NCBI RefSeq assembly: GCF_001528665.1
Contig: NZ_BBYJ01000013.1
Span: 62,001-126,000 of the forward strand
DNA: 64,000 nucleotides
Source: Microtetraspora malaysiensis
GTDB lineage: Bacteria; Actinomycetota; Actinomycetes; Streptosporangiales; Streptosporangiaceae
Reading direction: 5' to 3'
The notes under the pieces were generated by a model. That model was not told the origin of the DNA. It was given only the letters and a program-made list of their open reading frames with translations, and ran no database searches. How positions within the stretch are numbered: the first letter of the stretch is position 1; the number at the start of each line of letters is the position of its first letter. A program made the position numbers and the translations under genes. Below, in pieces: positions 1 through 7,839 of this stretch.

Positions 1-462
1 GTGGAGGCGGGCCAGCGACTGCGGAACCAGGAGAAGCCCGGCTCCGCTCGCCACCAACTCGACCGCGGCCGCCGTCGTGGCCGGGCGGGTGAACGCGGGC
101 AGCCCGGGCCGGACCGTCCACTCGATGGTGTCGTCCAGAGGATGGAACACCTCGTCGTCGGTCAGGTCGTCGACGGTCACCTCGTCGGCGGCGGCCACCG
201 CGTGGTCCTTGGGCACCACGACCACCGTGGTCTCCACGTAGAGAGGGATCACGCTGAGCCCGTCCCGGTCGACCGGCAGCCGGACGAGTCCGGCGTCGGC
301 GCCGCCATCCCGCAGGAGTCCCACCGCCTCGGCGGCGGAAACCTCGACCAGGGTGATCGGCACGCCGGGCATTCTCTCGGTCCAGATGTTGACCCATTTC
401 GCGGGCGTCACCCCGGGCACGTACGCCAGCCGGAACACCCTGCCGGTCTCCCCATCAGTCAC
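1..462 (-). CDS. LysR-type substrate-binding domain protein without a DNA-binding domain (3' end cut by window)
   Basis: About 154 residues are visible and the frame runs off the left edge. The protein opens directly with the first strand of a LysR effector domain (FRLAYVPGVTPAKW) and continues through a typical alpha/beta periplasmic-binding fold (GGADAGLVRLPVD, ETTVVVVPKDHAV, AGLLLVPQSLARL). There is no N-terminal helix-turn-helix. A TGA lies in frame six codons upstream of the GTG at 462, so the short form is real and not a mis-called start. It is divergent from the DUF5997 gene, an arrangement I recall from other actinomycetes. It probably binds a small ligand; the role is unknown. Confidence 0.8.
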   Translation of the reverse strand, partial: MTDGETGRVFRLAYVPGVTPAKWVNIWTERMPGVPITLVEVSAAEAVGLLRDGGADAGLVRLPVDRDGLSVIPLYVETTVVVVPKDHAVAAADEVTVDDLTDDEVFHPLDDTIEWTVRPGLPAFTRPATTAAAVELVASGAGLLLVPQSLARLH

Positions 463-517
463 TTCCCCAGGGTACCGATGTCAGGGGAACCCGTTCCGAC
501 TGACTACGCTTGGCACC

Positions 518-889
518 ATGACCTCGCCCAAACCGAAGAGCATCCAGACGATGAAGCCCGCGACCGCGGCCAAGAAACTGGGTGTCCTCCTCTCGGCCAC
601 TCCCGCCGAGTTCCAGACGGGTGTCGTCTCCAGGGACGAGCTGAACGCGTTGCAGGCGACCCCACCCGCCTGGCTCGTCGATCTGCGCCGCAACGGCCCG
701 CACTCCAAGCAGGTCGTCGCCGCGAAGCTCAGGGTCTCCATTTCCGGCCTGGCCAGAGGCGGGATCACCGGACCGCTCACCACCGCTGAGATCGACGCGC
801 TGAAGGCGGAGAACCCGACGTGGCTGGAGCGCGAGCGGTCCATCCAGGCCGAGGTCCGCAAAGAAGAACTCCGTCTCAAGCAGGGCTAG
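518..889 (+). CDS. DUF5997 family protein
   Basis: A 123-residue soluble protein starting at the ATG that follows a 55-bp divergent promoter region shared with the LysR-domain gene. The sequence is basic and helical. It begins MTSPKPKSIQTMKPATAAKK and contains a segment FQTGVVSRDELNAL followed by a helix-turn-like stretch in which KLRVSISGLARGGI resembles a recognition helix. The family has no known function. The pairing with the neighbouring effector-binding domain suggests the two may work together, one sensing and one binding DNA; that is inference. The stop codon abuts the minus-strand IS630 scar. Confidence 0.8.
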   Translation: MTSPKPKSIQTMKPATAAKKLGVLLSATPAEFQTGVVSRDELNALQATPPAWLVDLRRNGPHSKQVVAAKLRVSISGLARGGITGPLTTAEIDALKAENPTWLERERSIQAEVRKEELRLKQG

Positions 890-1025
890 TCTCCCCCGGC
901 TGAAATCCGCCGGCGATGTCGTGCGAGGGATTCGCGGATCTGCGTCGCGGCCTCTTCCACCCGCACGGCCGGGGGTTGTCGTACCACTGGGCGATCCAGT
1001 CCCGGGTGTCCTTCTCCGGGGCCGG
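886..1025 (-). pseudogene. 3' remnant of an IS630-family transposase
   Basis: Read on the minus strand the stretch encodes EKDTRDWIAQWYDNPRP, which matches the C-terminal signature of IS630 transposases (D-I-x-x-W-x-x-x-W-N-x-x-P-R-P-F-x-W). The expected continuation, VEEAATQIRESLARH-RRRISAG, appears only after a +1 shift, so this is a frameshifted fragment of about 45 codons. The rest of the element is absent. It sits between DUF5997 and the downstream deoR copy and marks an old insertion at the end of the PTS region. Confidence 0.6.
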
Positions 1026-1033
1026 CGTGAGTG

Positions 1034-1795
1034 TCACGCCCGGACGATCTCGGGTCCGGCGGCGGCGAGGTCGGCGGCCAGATCCGGGTCGAGCCCGGTA
1101 TCCGTGAAGACCATGTCGATCTCCGACAGCGTGGCGAAGCGGGCCAGGTAGCTCCCGGTGAACTTCGTATGGTCGGCCAGCAGCACGGCCCGCTGCGCGC
1201 AGGCGATCATCGCCCGCTTGATCGCCGCCTCTGCCGGGTCGGGCGTGGTCAGCCCCTTGGCCACCGAGCAGCCGTTCGTCGCCATGAAGGCCACGTCGAC
1301 GTGCAACTGCGAGAGCTGCTGAAGCGCCCAGTCCTCGACCGTCGCGAGCGTACGGCCCCGCACCCGGCCACCCAGCATGAACACCGTCACGTTGGCACGG
1401 GTGGCCAGCGCGGTCGCGAGCGGCGGCGAGTTGACGATGACGGTGAGCTCGCGGTCCGGCGGCAGGAGCTGGACCAGGCGGCTCATGGTCGAACCGGCGT
1501 CGATGATGATGGCGCCGTCCTGCGGCAACTCGGCCAGCGCCGCCTTGGCGATGCGCTCCTTCTCCTCCGTCATGACCTCGTCCCGTGCGGCGAGAGCGGG
1601 CTCGAAACCGAGCCGCTCGACCGGGATCGCCCCGCCGTGCACCCGCCGCAGCACGCCCGCGCGCTCGAGAACCGTCAGGTCCCGGCGGATCGTCTCCGTC
1701 GTCACGCCGAACTGCTCCGCGAGCGTCACCACGTCCACCCGCCCGGCGGCCCGTGCCGCGCGCAGGATCTCCTGCTGCCGTTCCTCGGCGTACAT
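1034..1795 (-). CDS. DeoR-family transcriptional regulator, downstream copy
   Basis: A 253-residue DeoR repressor. Residues 3-60 hold the winged helix-turn-helix (EERQQEILRAARAAGR, then FGVTTETIRRDLTVLERAGV and RRVHGGAIP). The rest is the DeoR C-terminal sugar-phosphate sensor domain, with IIDAGSTMSRLV and CSVAKGLTTPDPAEA. It has the same length as the deoR gene at 7836-8597, and its first 298 bp differ from that copy at one base only. It lies 68 bp downstream of the EI gene and has its own promoter, so it forms a second regulatory unit at the tail of the PTS operon. It probably binds a phosphorylated intermediate of the imported polyol. Confidence 0.93.
   Translation of the reverse strand: MYAEERQQEILRAARAAGRVDVVTLAEQFGVTTETIRRDLTVLERAGVLRRVHGGAIPVERLGFEPALAARDEVMTEEKERIAKAALAELPQDGAIIIDAGSTMSRLVQLLPPDRELTVIVNSPPLATALATRANVTVFMLGGRVRGRTLATVEDWALQQLSQLHVDVAFMATNGCSVAKGLTTPDPAEAAIKRAMIACAQRAVLLADHTKFTGSYLARFATLSEIDMVFTDTGLDPDLAADLAAAGPEIVRA
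1498..1795 (-). repeat. 298-bp near-identical repeat, copy 1 (5' part of the downstream deoR)
   Basis: Bases 1498-1795 match 8300-8597 with a single difference that I can find (Thr versus Ala codon in the VV(T/A)LAEQ segment). The remaining 3' halves of the two genes are clearly more diverged. The pattern suggests gene conversion confined to the DNA-binding half. Confidence 0.9.
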
Positions 1796-1796
1796 C

Positions 1797-1852
1797 GTGT
1801 GGGATTCACCACCGCTTCTATGGTGTTTTTCAGGTGTTTATACCCGAATCTG
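1797..1852 (-). promoter_or_regulatory. Promoter region and putative DeoR operator of the downstream deoR copy
   Basis: The 68-bp gap upstream of this deoR contains two direct heptamers GGTGTTT (plus-strand notation) at 1822-1828 and 1833-1839, 11 bp apart. AT-rich DNA (TATACCCGAAT) follows. The arrangement aligns with the upstream region of the other deoR copy (TATAACCGAAC), so both probably bind the same regulators. Direct repeats about one helical turn apart are usual for DeoR operators. Confidence 0.5.
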
Positions 1853-1863
1853 TGGGGTCCCGC

Positions 1864-3612
1864 TCACCAGGCCTCCCGCACGGCCCTTCGTGCTTCCTCG
1901 GGGTCATGTGCCGCCAGGGCGAGCTGGGCATTGTGCCGGCACTGGTCCGCGGAGTGACGGGCGAGGGCATCCCGTACGGCGGGCACGCTACGGGCCGACA
2001 TGGACAGGCTCGTGACGCCGAGCCCGACCAGGACGGTGGCCAGCAACGGGTCGGCGGCGGCCTCTCCGCAGACTCCCACCGGCTTTCCCACGACCCGCCC
2101 CGCCTCGGCGCACTGCGCGATCAGGTGGAGGAGGGCCGGCTGCCAGGGATCGAGAAGGTCGGCGAGGTCGCCGTGCTGGCGGTCCGAGGCGAAGGTGTAC
2201 TGGCTGAGATCGTTGGTGCCGATGCTCAGGAAGTCCAGCTCGTCGAGCAGACGACGGGCGTGCAGAGCCGCGGCCGGAACCTCCACCATGCCGCCGACGT
2301 TGACAAGTCCCCGCGAACGGGCCCGTCGCGCGAAGTCGGCCGCCTCCCCTGGCGTGGTGACCATGGGCGCCATCACCCACGGCGAGGCGTCACTCGCTCC
2401 GGCGGCCTCGGCGATGGCGTCGAGCTGGGCGTCCAGCACCTCCGGCCGGCGACGTGCCACGCGGAGCCCCCGGACGCCCAGCGCCGGGTTGATCTCGTCG
2501 GCGAGCCCGAGGAAGGGCAGCGGCTTGTCCGTGCCGGCGTCCAGGGTGCGAATGACGACCTGCGCGCCGGGGAAGGCGTGCAGAACCGCCGCGTACGCGC
2601 TGACCTGCTCCTCATGCGTGGGGGCCGTGCGACGGTCGAGAAAGAGGAACTCGGTGCGGAAGAGACCGACGCCCTCCGCGGCCGCGCCGCCCCGGGCGTC
2701 CGCCACGGATCCGATGTTCAGCAGCAGCTTGACCGGATATCCGTCGGCGGTCCGGCCCGGGCCGCTCGTCCTGCCGAGACGGTCGCGCTCGGCGAGGGCC
2801 CGCCGCTGGATCTCCCCGGCCACCTCCTCGCCGATGCCGGTGCCGACCTCACCGGTGTCGCCGTCGACGGACACCCACGTCCCGTCGGCGATGCCGGTCG
2901 CGCCGGAGCACGCCACCACCGCGGGCAGCCCGAGGGCCCGCGCGAGGATGGCGGTGTGGCTCGTCGGCCCGCCCTTCTCCGTGACCAGGGCGAGCACGGA
3001 GCCGGGATCGAGGTTCACGGTGTCGGCGGGCGCGAGATCCTCAGCCGCCAGGATGAACGGGTGCCCCGGAGAGGGGACGCCCGGCATCGGCAGGCCGAGG
3101 ACGGCCGCGATGGCGCGGTTCCCGATGTCGTCGAGATCGCTCGCGCGTTCCGCGACGTATCCGCCCACCGACACGAGCGCCTCGCGATGGTGGGCGCACG
3201 CGGCGTCGATGGCGTGCGCGGCGTCCATCCCGGCTCCGACGTACTGGTCGACCGACTCGCGCAGCATGGGGTCGCCCGCCATCACGGCCTGCGCCTCCAG
3301 GATGTCGCGTGCCGCCGGATCGGCCGCTTTCGCCGCCCGCCGGGCCAGCTCCTCCGCGGCGTCCTCCAGCCCCCGCACCGCCCGGGTGATCTCCGCGGAC
3401 GGGTCCGTGACCGGGACGGGGTTCGGCAGCAGCGGCGGGTCCGCCATCCGGTACACCCGGCCCGCGGAGCGGCCGGGGCTGATGCCGAGGCCGCGCAGCG
3501 TCGCGGACGGCGTCACGGCCGCCGCCTCCCGCATCGCCGGATCTGACGCCGCCGTGGCGGATGCCGTCACCGGCGACCTCCCCGGCTCCGTGCCGGGCGC
3601 CGGCTCAAGCAT
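1864..3612 (-). CDS. ptsI: PTS enzyme I (phosphoenolpyruvate-protein phosphotransferase)
   Basis: A 582-residue enzyme I that autophosphorylates from PEP and passes phosphate to HPr. The swivelling domain contains the active-site His in GGPTSHTAILARALGLPAV. The C-terminal PEP-binding TIM barrel has GVGLFRTEFLFLDR, VIRTLDAGTDKPLPF, GVRGLR and GTNDLSQYTFASDR. Its ATG overlaps the HPr stop by 8 bp, indicating translational coupling. It carries about 40 extra N-terminal residues rich in Ala, Ser and Thr before the canonical RGLGISPGRSAGRVYR start, so a shorter start is possible. Finding it inside a sugar operon suggests a dedicated phosphate relay for this transporter. Confidence 0.96.
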   Translation of the reverse strand: MLEPAPGTEPGRSPVTASATAASDPAMREAAAVTPSATLRGLGISPGRSAGRVYRMADPPLLPNPVPVTDPSAEITRAVRGLEDAAEELARRAAKAADPAARDILEAQAVMAGDPMLRESVDQYVGAGMDAAHAIDAACAHHREALVSVGGYVAERASDLDDIGNRAIAAVLGLPMPGVPSPGHPFILAAEDLAPADTVNLDPGSVLALVTEKGGPTSHTAILARALGLPAVVACSGATGIADGTWVSVDGDTGEVGTGIGEEVAGEIQRRALAERDRLGRTSGPGRTADGYPVKLLLNIGSVADARGGAAAEGVGLFRTEFLFLDRRTAPTHEEQVSAYAAVLHAFPGAQVVIRTLDAGTDKPLPFLGLADEINPALGVRGLRVARRRPEVLDAQLDAIAEAAGASDASPWVMAPMVTTPGEAADFARRARSRGLVNVGGMVEVPAAALHARRLLDELDFLSIGTNDLSQYTFASDRQHGDLADLLDPWQPALLHLIAQCAEAGRVVGKPVGVCGEAAADPLLATVLVGLGVTSLSMSARSVPAVRDALARHSADQCRHNAQLALAAHDPEEARRAVREAW

Positions 3613-3889
3613 CGGTCACCGCCTCGACGTCCAGGTCGCGGGCGAGCAGCTCGGCGAGCGACGCCAGCACCTCGTCCGCGCCCGGCCCGTCCGCGTCGAG
3701 GGTGACCTCGGTACCGTGCTTGGCCCCGAGTGACAGCACGGCCAGCATGCTGTTGGCGGGGACCGGCTTGCCGTCACCGACACGAATGCGCACGGCTATC
3801 TCCTGCCGCGCCACCGCCTCAACGAAGATCTTGGCGGGGCGCGCGTGCAGACCGGAGCGCGAGGCGACAGCCACTGTCCTTTCTGGCAT
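3605..3889 (-). CDS. ptsH: HPr phosphocarrier protein
   Basis: A 94-residue HPr. The active-site histidine lies in SRSGLHARPA near residue 15. The conserved helix NSMLAVLSLGAKHGTEV follows, but the regulatory Ser-46 context differs slightly from Bacillus. It accepts phosphate from enzyme I and donates it to EIIA. It sits between the dehydrogenase gene (14-bp gap) and ptsI (8-bp overlap), so the PTS relay proteins are co-transcribed with the permease. A strong GGAAG-type ribosome site precedes the ATG. Confidence 0.96.
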   Translation of the reverse strand: MPERTVAVASRSGLHARPAKIFVEAVARQEIAVRIRVGDGKPVPANSMLAVLSLGAKHGTEVTLDADGPGADEVLASLAELLARDLDVEAVTDA

Positions 3890-3903
3890 CTGCGGACTTC
3901 CTT

Positions 3904-4944
3904 TCAGGGCTCGATGGTCACCTTGATCGCGGCGCCGCGGCTCACGATGTCGATGGCGTCCAGGACCTCCGCCAGGGGCAGGCGATGGGTGATCAGGTCG
4001 GACACCGGCACCGCGCCCTCGGCGATGAGCCGGAGCGCTCGCGCGTTGTGTGCGGGGCTCGACCCGTTGGCGCCGACGATCGTCAGCTCTCGGTAGTGCA
4101 CCAGGTTGGAGTCGACCTGGATGATCGGGTCGTCCTTGGGCAGGCCCCCGAAGAAGCTGACGCGCCCCTGACGTGCTGTCATCTGCAGCGCCTGCTGCTG
4201 GGCGGCTCCGGAGGCGGCGGCGGTGATGACGACGTCCGCCCCCCTGCCTCCGGTCAGCTTCAGCACTTCGTCCACGGCGTCCGTGTCACCGGCGCAGATC
4301 GTGGCGTCCGGCCGTACCAGCGCGGCCGCCATCGCGAGCCGGTCGGCGTTGAGGTCGGCGAGGAACACCCTCCCGGCGCCGCGTGACCGGGCCAGCCGTA
4401 CGTGCAGGCAGCCGATGGGGCCCGCCCCCATGACGACCACGTCGTCGCCCTCGCCGACCCGGGCCAGCTCCTGGCCGTTCAGCACGCAGGCGAGCGGCTC
4501 GGCCACCGAGGCCTCGGCGAAACCGAGCTCGTCGGGGATGCGGTTGAGACCTCCCACGGCGAGCACCTTGGCCGGAACGACCATGTACTGGGCGAAACCG
4601 CCGTCGTAGTGATAGCCCATCGACTCCTGGTTCGGGCATACCGTCATGTGGCCACGGCGGCATTCCTCGCACTGGCCGCACGGGATCGCGGCGATCACCT
4701 GCACCCGGTCGCCGGGTTCCCACCCGGTCACACCCTCGCCCACGCCGACGATCTCGCCGGCGATCTCGTGGCCCATGACCCTGGGCGGCCTGATGTGGTG
4801 GTGACCGTACTTGTAGATCTTGACGTCCGTGCCGCATGTCGAGCAGTTGCGGACACGGATCTTCACCTCGCCGGCGCCCGCGACGGGCTCCGCCACGTCC
4901 TCGATGCGGATGTCGCCGGGAGCGTGGAAACGGGCGACCTTCAC
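3904..4944 (-). CDS. Zinc-dependent medium-chain dehydrogenase, probably for a polyol phosphate
   Basis: A 346-residue MDR-superfamily enzyme of the sorbitol / galactitol-1-phosphate 5-dehydrogenase type. Catalytic zinc ligands are visible as Cys37 in CSTCGTD and the GHE motif. The structural zinc site is CGQCEECRRGHMTVC. The Rossmann motif is VVVMGAGPIGCLHVRLA, followed by an acidic residue (FLADLNADR) that favours NAD over NADP. The GTG start overlaps the EIIA stop in a GTGA junction. In the operon it would oxidise the polyol phosphate delivered by the PTS to a ketose phosphate. The exact substrate cannot be read from sequence. Confidence 0.9.
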   Translation of the reverse strand: MKVARFHAPGDIRIEDVAEPVAGAGEVKIRVRNCSTCGTDVKIYKYGHHHIRPPRVMGHEIAGEIVGVGEGVTGWEPGDRVQVIAAIPCGQCEECRRGHMTVCPNQESMGYHYDGGFAQYMVVPAKVLAVGGLNRIPDELGFAEASVAEPLACVLNGQELARVGEGDDVVVMGAGPIGCLHVRLARSRGAGRVFLADLNADRLAMAAALVRPDATICAGDTDAVDEVLKLTGGRGADVVITAAASGAAQQQALQMTARQGRVSFFGGLPKDDPIIQVDSNLVHYRELTIVGANGSSPAHNARALRLIAEGAVPVSDLITHRLPLAEVLDAIDIVSRGAAIKVTIEP

Positions 4945-5408
4945 GTGGAAGCTTCCTCTCTTGAGGGGTGCAGCAGGTCAACGACGTCGGAGATCTCCGT
5001 CGCGTCCCGCAGGGCGCGGGCGCTGTCCGGGTCGAGCAGGATCTGCGCGAGCTCCGACAGGAGCCGCACGTGGCCGTCGCCCCGGGCCGCGATGCCGACG
5101 CAGATGGTGACCCGCTCGCCGTTCCAGTCGACTCCGCCGGGGAAACGCAGCACGCAGATCGCGTCATGGTGGACGGCGTCCTTGGCCACGAGGGTCCCGT
5201 GCGGGATGGCCACGCCCTCTCCGACGTACGTGGAGATCGAGCGCTCTCGCTCGAGCATGGCGCCGATGTAGCTCTCGTCCACGGCGCCCACGTCGGCGAG
5301 GGCCTGCCCGCACTGGCGGATCGCGTCATCGCGGCTGTCCGCGACAGCGGTGAGGCGAATGGCCCGCGGATCAAGGGGCAGCGGGGCCATGTCGGCCGAG
5401 TCAGCCAT
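4941..5408 (-). CDS. PTS EIIA component, fructose/mannitol family
   Basis: A 155-residue EIIA. The phosphorylatable histidine is in GEGVAIPHGTLVAKDAV, the family hallmark, and the C-terminal helix LLSELAQILLDPDSARAL is typical. The ATG at 5408 overlaps the end of the EIIB gene by 8 bp, which fixes the start; open frame extends upstream but runs antiparallel to EIIB residues. It takes phosphate from HPr and gives it to EIIB. The preferred reading is a split mannitol-type system encoded as separate C, B and A genes. Confidence 0.93.
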   Translation of the reverse strand: MADSADMAPLPLDPRAIRLTAVADSRDDAIRQCGQALADVGAVDESYIGAMLERERSISTYVGEGVAIPHGTLVAKDAVHHDAICVLRFPGGVDWNGERVTICVGIAARGDGHVRLLSELAQILLDPDSARALRDATEISDVVDLLHPSREEAST

Positions 5409-5709
5409 CGATGGTGCCGCCGTTCTTGATCGTCGCGACCAGCCTGGTGACCGCCGGGTCGCCGATGAAGACCTGGAACGGCACGAGCACCACGCCCGGG
5501 GCGCTCGCCCGGGCCCGGTCCGCGAGCCCGACATGGCTCACGATCACGTCGGCGTCCTCCGGGATCGAGTTCACCGGGGTGTGCACCACCTCGACCGGCG
5601 TGCCCTTCAGCTGCTTGCGGAGCTGGCTGGCCAGCATCACACTGCTGCCCATCCCCGCATCACAGGCCACCACGAGTTTGCGGACGTCCTTGCTGTCGAT
5701 GCTGGCCAC
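5401..5709 (-). CDS. PTS EIIB component, mannitol type
   Basis: A 102-residue cytoplasmic EIIB. The P-loop with the phosphorylated cysteine is VVACDAGMGSSVMLASQLRK near residues 13-32. The rest (TPVNSIPEDADVIVSHVGL) fits the mannitol EIIB fold. It lies 4 bp downstream of EIIC and overlaps EIIA, so the three permease components are translationally coupled. Confidence 0.94.
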   Translation of the reverse strand: MASIDSKDVRKLVVACDAGMGSSVMLASQLRKQLKGTPVEVVHTPVNSIPEDADVIVSHVGLADRARASAPGVVLVPFQVFIGDPAVTRLVATIKNGGTIDG

Positions 5710-5713
5710 GGCT

Positions 5714-6838
5714 TCACGCCTCCTTGACTGCGGGTACGGTACGGGATCCTGCCTGACTGTCGCTCTGCGCCGCCTCGTCCGGCTGGTCGCCGTTGGCGCG
5801 GCCGAAGCCCAGCAGCGCGGCGGCCACGGCGAAGGACACGGCCGTCGCCACGACGATCCCGGCGATCACGCCGAACCAGCCACCCTTGGGGGTCACCGCC
5901 ATGTAGGCGAAGATGCTGCCCGGCGACGGCGTCGCGACCAGGCCGGCCCCGGTGACCAGGAAGGTGAGGATTCCCGACGCACCACCGGCCATCACCGCGA
6001 GGATCAGGCGCGGCTTCATCAGCACGTACGGGAAGTAGATCTCGTGGATACCGCCGAGGAAGTGGATGATCATCGCCGCCGGGGTGCTGGGCCGCAGCGA
6101 CCTCGGGCCGAACAGCAGGTAGGCGATCAGCAGCCCCAGACCGGGACCGGGGTTGGACTCCAGCATGAACAGGATCGACTTGCCCTGCTTGACCGCCTCG
6201 GCCACGCCCAGCGGGCCGAGCACGCCGTGGTTGATCGCGTTGTTGAGGAACAACACCTTGGCCGGCTCGATGATGACCGACGCGATCGGCAGCAGCGAGT
6301 GGCTGACGAGCCACTCCACGCCGCTGCCCGCGACCTTGGTGATGTTCTCCACGATCGGGCCGATGGCGAAGACGCCGGCGATCGCCATCGCCGCGCCGAC
6401 GATGCCGGCGGTGAAGTTGTCGACCAGCATCTCGAAGCCGGCCTTGGTCCGCTCGGCGGTGAACCGGTCGACGTACTTGAGGATGAACGCGGCCAGCGGG
6501 CCGATGACCATCGCGCCGAGGAACATGGGGATGTCCACCCCGACGACGACGCCCATCGTGGCGACGGCGCCCACGACAGCGCCGCGCTGCCCATGGACCA
6601 TCCGCCCACCGGTGTAACCGATCAGCACCGGGAGCAGCACGGTGATGATCGGGCCGACGAGCTCGGCCAACGTCTTGTTGGGCAGCCAGCCGGTGGGGAT
6701 GAACAGGGCCGTGATCAGGCCCCAGGCGATGAAGGCGCCGATGTTCGGCATGATCATCCCGGCGAGATGGCCGCCGAAGCGCTGAATGGAGGCCCGAATC
6801 CCGGTCCCTTGAACCGTGGGGGTGTATGCGGTGGCCAA
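5714..6838 (-). CDS. PTS EIIC membrane permease, mannitol type
   Basis: About 374 residues with eight or so hydrophobic segments. Signature stretches of mannitol EIIC are visible: GMIMPNIGAFIAWGLITALF near the N-terminus, NNAINHGVLGPLG, and the substrate loop GGIHEIYFPYVLMKPRL. I chose the TTG at 6838 because it is preceded by AAGGAG at a 6-nt spacing. A GTG at 6901 that overlaps the kinase stop would add 21 residues. The C-terminal tail after AALLGFGRANGD is hydrophilic and carries no fused B or A domain. It imports and phosphorylates a hexitol or pentitol. Confidence 0.93.
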   Translation of the reverse strand: MATAYTPTVQGTGIRASIQRFGGHLAGMIMPNIGAFIAWGLITALFIPTGWLPNKTLAELVGPIITVLLPVLIGYTGGRMVHGQRGAVVGAVATMGVVVGVDIPMFLGAMVIGPLAAFILKYVDRFTAERTKAGFEMLVDNFTAGIVGAAMAIAGVFAIGPIVENITKVAGSGVEWLVSHSLLPIASVIIEPAKVLFLNNAINHGVLGPLGVAEAVKQGKSILFMLESNPGPGLGLLIAYLLFGPRSLRPSTPAAMIIHFLGGIHEIYFPYVLMKPRLILAVMAGGASGILTFLVTGAGLVATPSPGSIFAYMAVTPKGGWFGVIAGIVVATAVSFAVAAALLGFGRANGDQPDEAAQSDSQAGSRTVPAVKEA

Positions 6839-6897
6839 CGTGTACTCCTTCCGGGGCGGACGGCCGCACCGGCCGTCCTGATGGGGGGATGCGCCGC

Positions 6898-7839
6898 TCA
6901 CCCCCCGGGCGTGAGCGGCAGGGCCGGATCAGGGGTGTGGATCCGGACAGCTGTGCGATCGATATCGGCCGGGCCCGGCATGCGGCTGCCCGGCAGTCCC
7001 ACGGCGGCGCTCGCCCACGCGAGCCCCTCGGCCAGAGCCGATTCGCCGCGTGCTCCCGCTGCCAGGAATCCCGCGAGCATGGCGTCGCCCGCGCCCACGC
7101 TGCTGCGCGGCTCCTCGACAGGGCTCGTGCCGAACCAGACCTGGTCGCCTTCGATGAGCAGCGCTCCGTCGGCGCCGAGGCTGGTCAGCACCGAGCGCGC
7201 GCCCATCGCCCGTAGCTTGCCCGCGGCGCCGATGACGTCGCCGACGTGGGTGATCGGCGTGCCGGTCGCCTCCGCGAGCTCCTCGCGGTTGGGCTTGACC
7301 AGCGTGGGGCCGGCGGCCAGCGCGGAGACCAGGGCCGGCCCGCTCGTGTCGACCGCGACCTGTATGCCCGCAGCGGCGAACCTCTCGCACAGAACGGCGT
7401 ACACGTCGACCGGCACACCGGGCGGCAGGCTGCCCGAGGCGACGACCCAGTCGGCCGAGCCGGCGGCGTCGAGGACCGCGCTCGCCAGCGTGTCGAGCTC
7501 GGCCGCCGTCAGGGCCGTGCCAGGCTCGTTGATCTTGGTGACTGTTCCGTCGGGTTCCGCCAGCGTGATGTTGGAACGGGTCGTCCCCGCCACCGGAACG
7601 GAGATCATGTCGATGCCCTCGGCGGCGAGCAGGGTCACGAGCTGCTGCCCTTCGGCTCCGCCGAACGGGATGACGGCGCGCGACCGCACCTGGTTGGCCA
7701 GCAACGCGCGTGACACGTTGACCCCTTTGCCGCCGGGGTCGAGGTGCGCCGCCGCCGCCCGAATGACGGCTCCCCGGGTCAGCGAGCCGACCTCGATGCT
7801 GCGATCCAGGCTCGGGTTCAGCGTCAGAGTGAGGATCAT
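6898..7839 (-). CDS. PfkB-family sugar-phosphate kinase, 1-phosphofructokinase / tagatose-6-phosphate kinase type
   Basis: A 313-residue ribokinase-fold kinase. The N-terminal MILTLTLNPSLDRSI is diagnostic of the FruK/LacC branch. The first PfkB signature is HLDPGGKGVNVSRALL, and the second, with the catalytic Asp, is SSVGAGDAMLAGFLAA. It would phosphorylate the ketose monophosphate made by the operon's dehydrogenase to a ketose bisphosphate for aldolase cleavage. It overlaps the upstream deoR by 4 bp (ATGA). FruK and LacC activities cannot be separated by eye. Confidence 0.92.
   Translation of the reverse strand: MILTLTLNPSLDRSIEVGSLTRGAVIRAAAAHLDPGGKGVNVSRALLANQVRSRAVIPFGGAEGQQLVTLLAAEGIDMISVPVAGTTRSNITLAEPDGTVTKINEPGTALTAAELDTLASAVLDAAGSADWVVASGSLPPGVPVDVYAVLCERFAAAGIQVAVDTSGPALVSALAAGPTLVKPNREELAEATGTPITHVGDVIGAAGKLRAMGARSVLTSLGADGALLIEGDQVWFGTSPVEEPRSSVGAGDAMLAGFLAAGARGESALAEGLAWASAAVGLPGSRMPGPADIDRTAVRIHTPDPALPLTPGG

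Noticed and set aside
1-789. A 262-codon plus-strand frame at the left edge.
   Set aside because: It is antisense to the LysR effector-domain gene and shifted relative to DUF5997; the product is Arg/His-rich without a fold.
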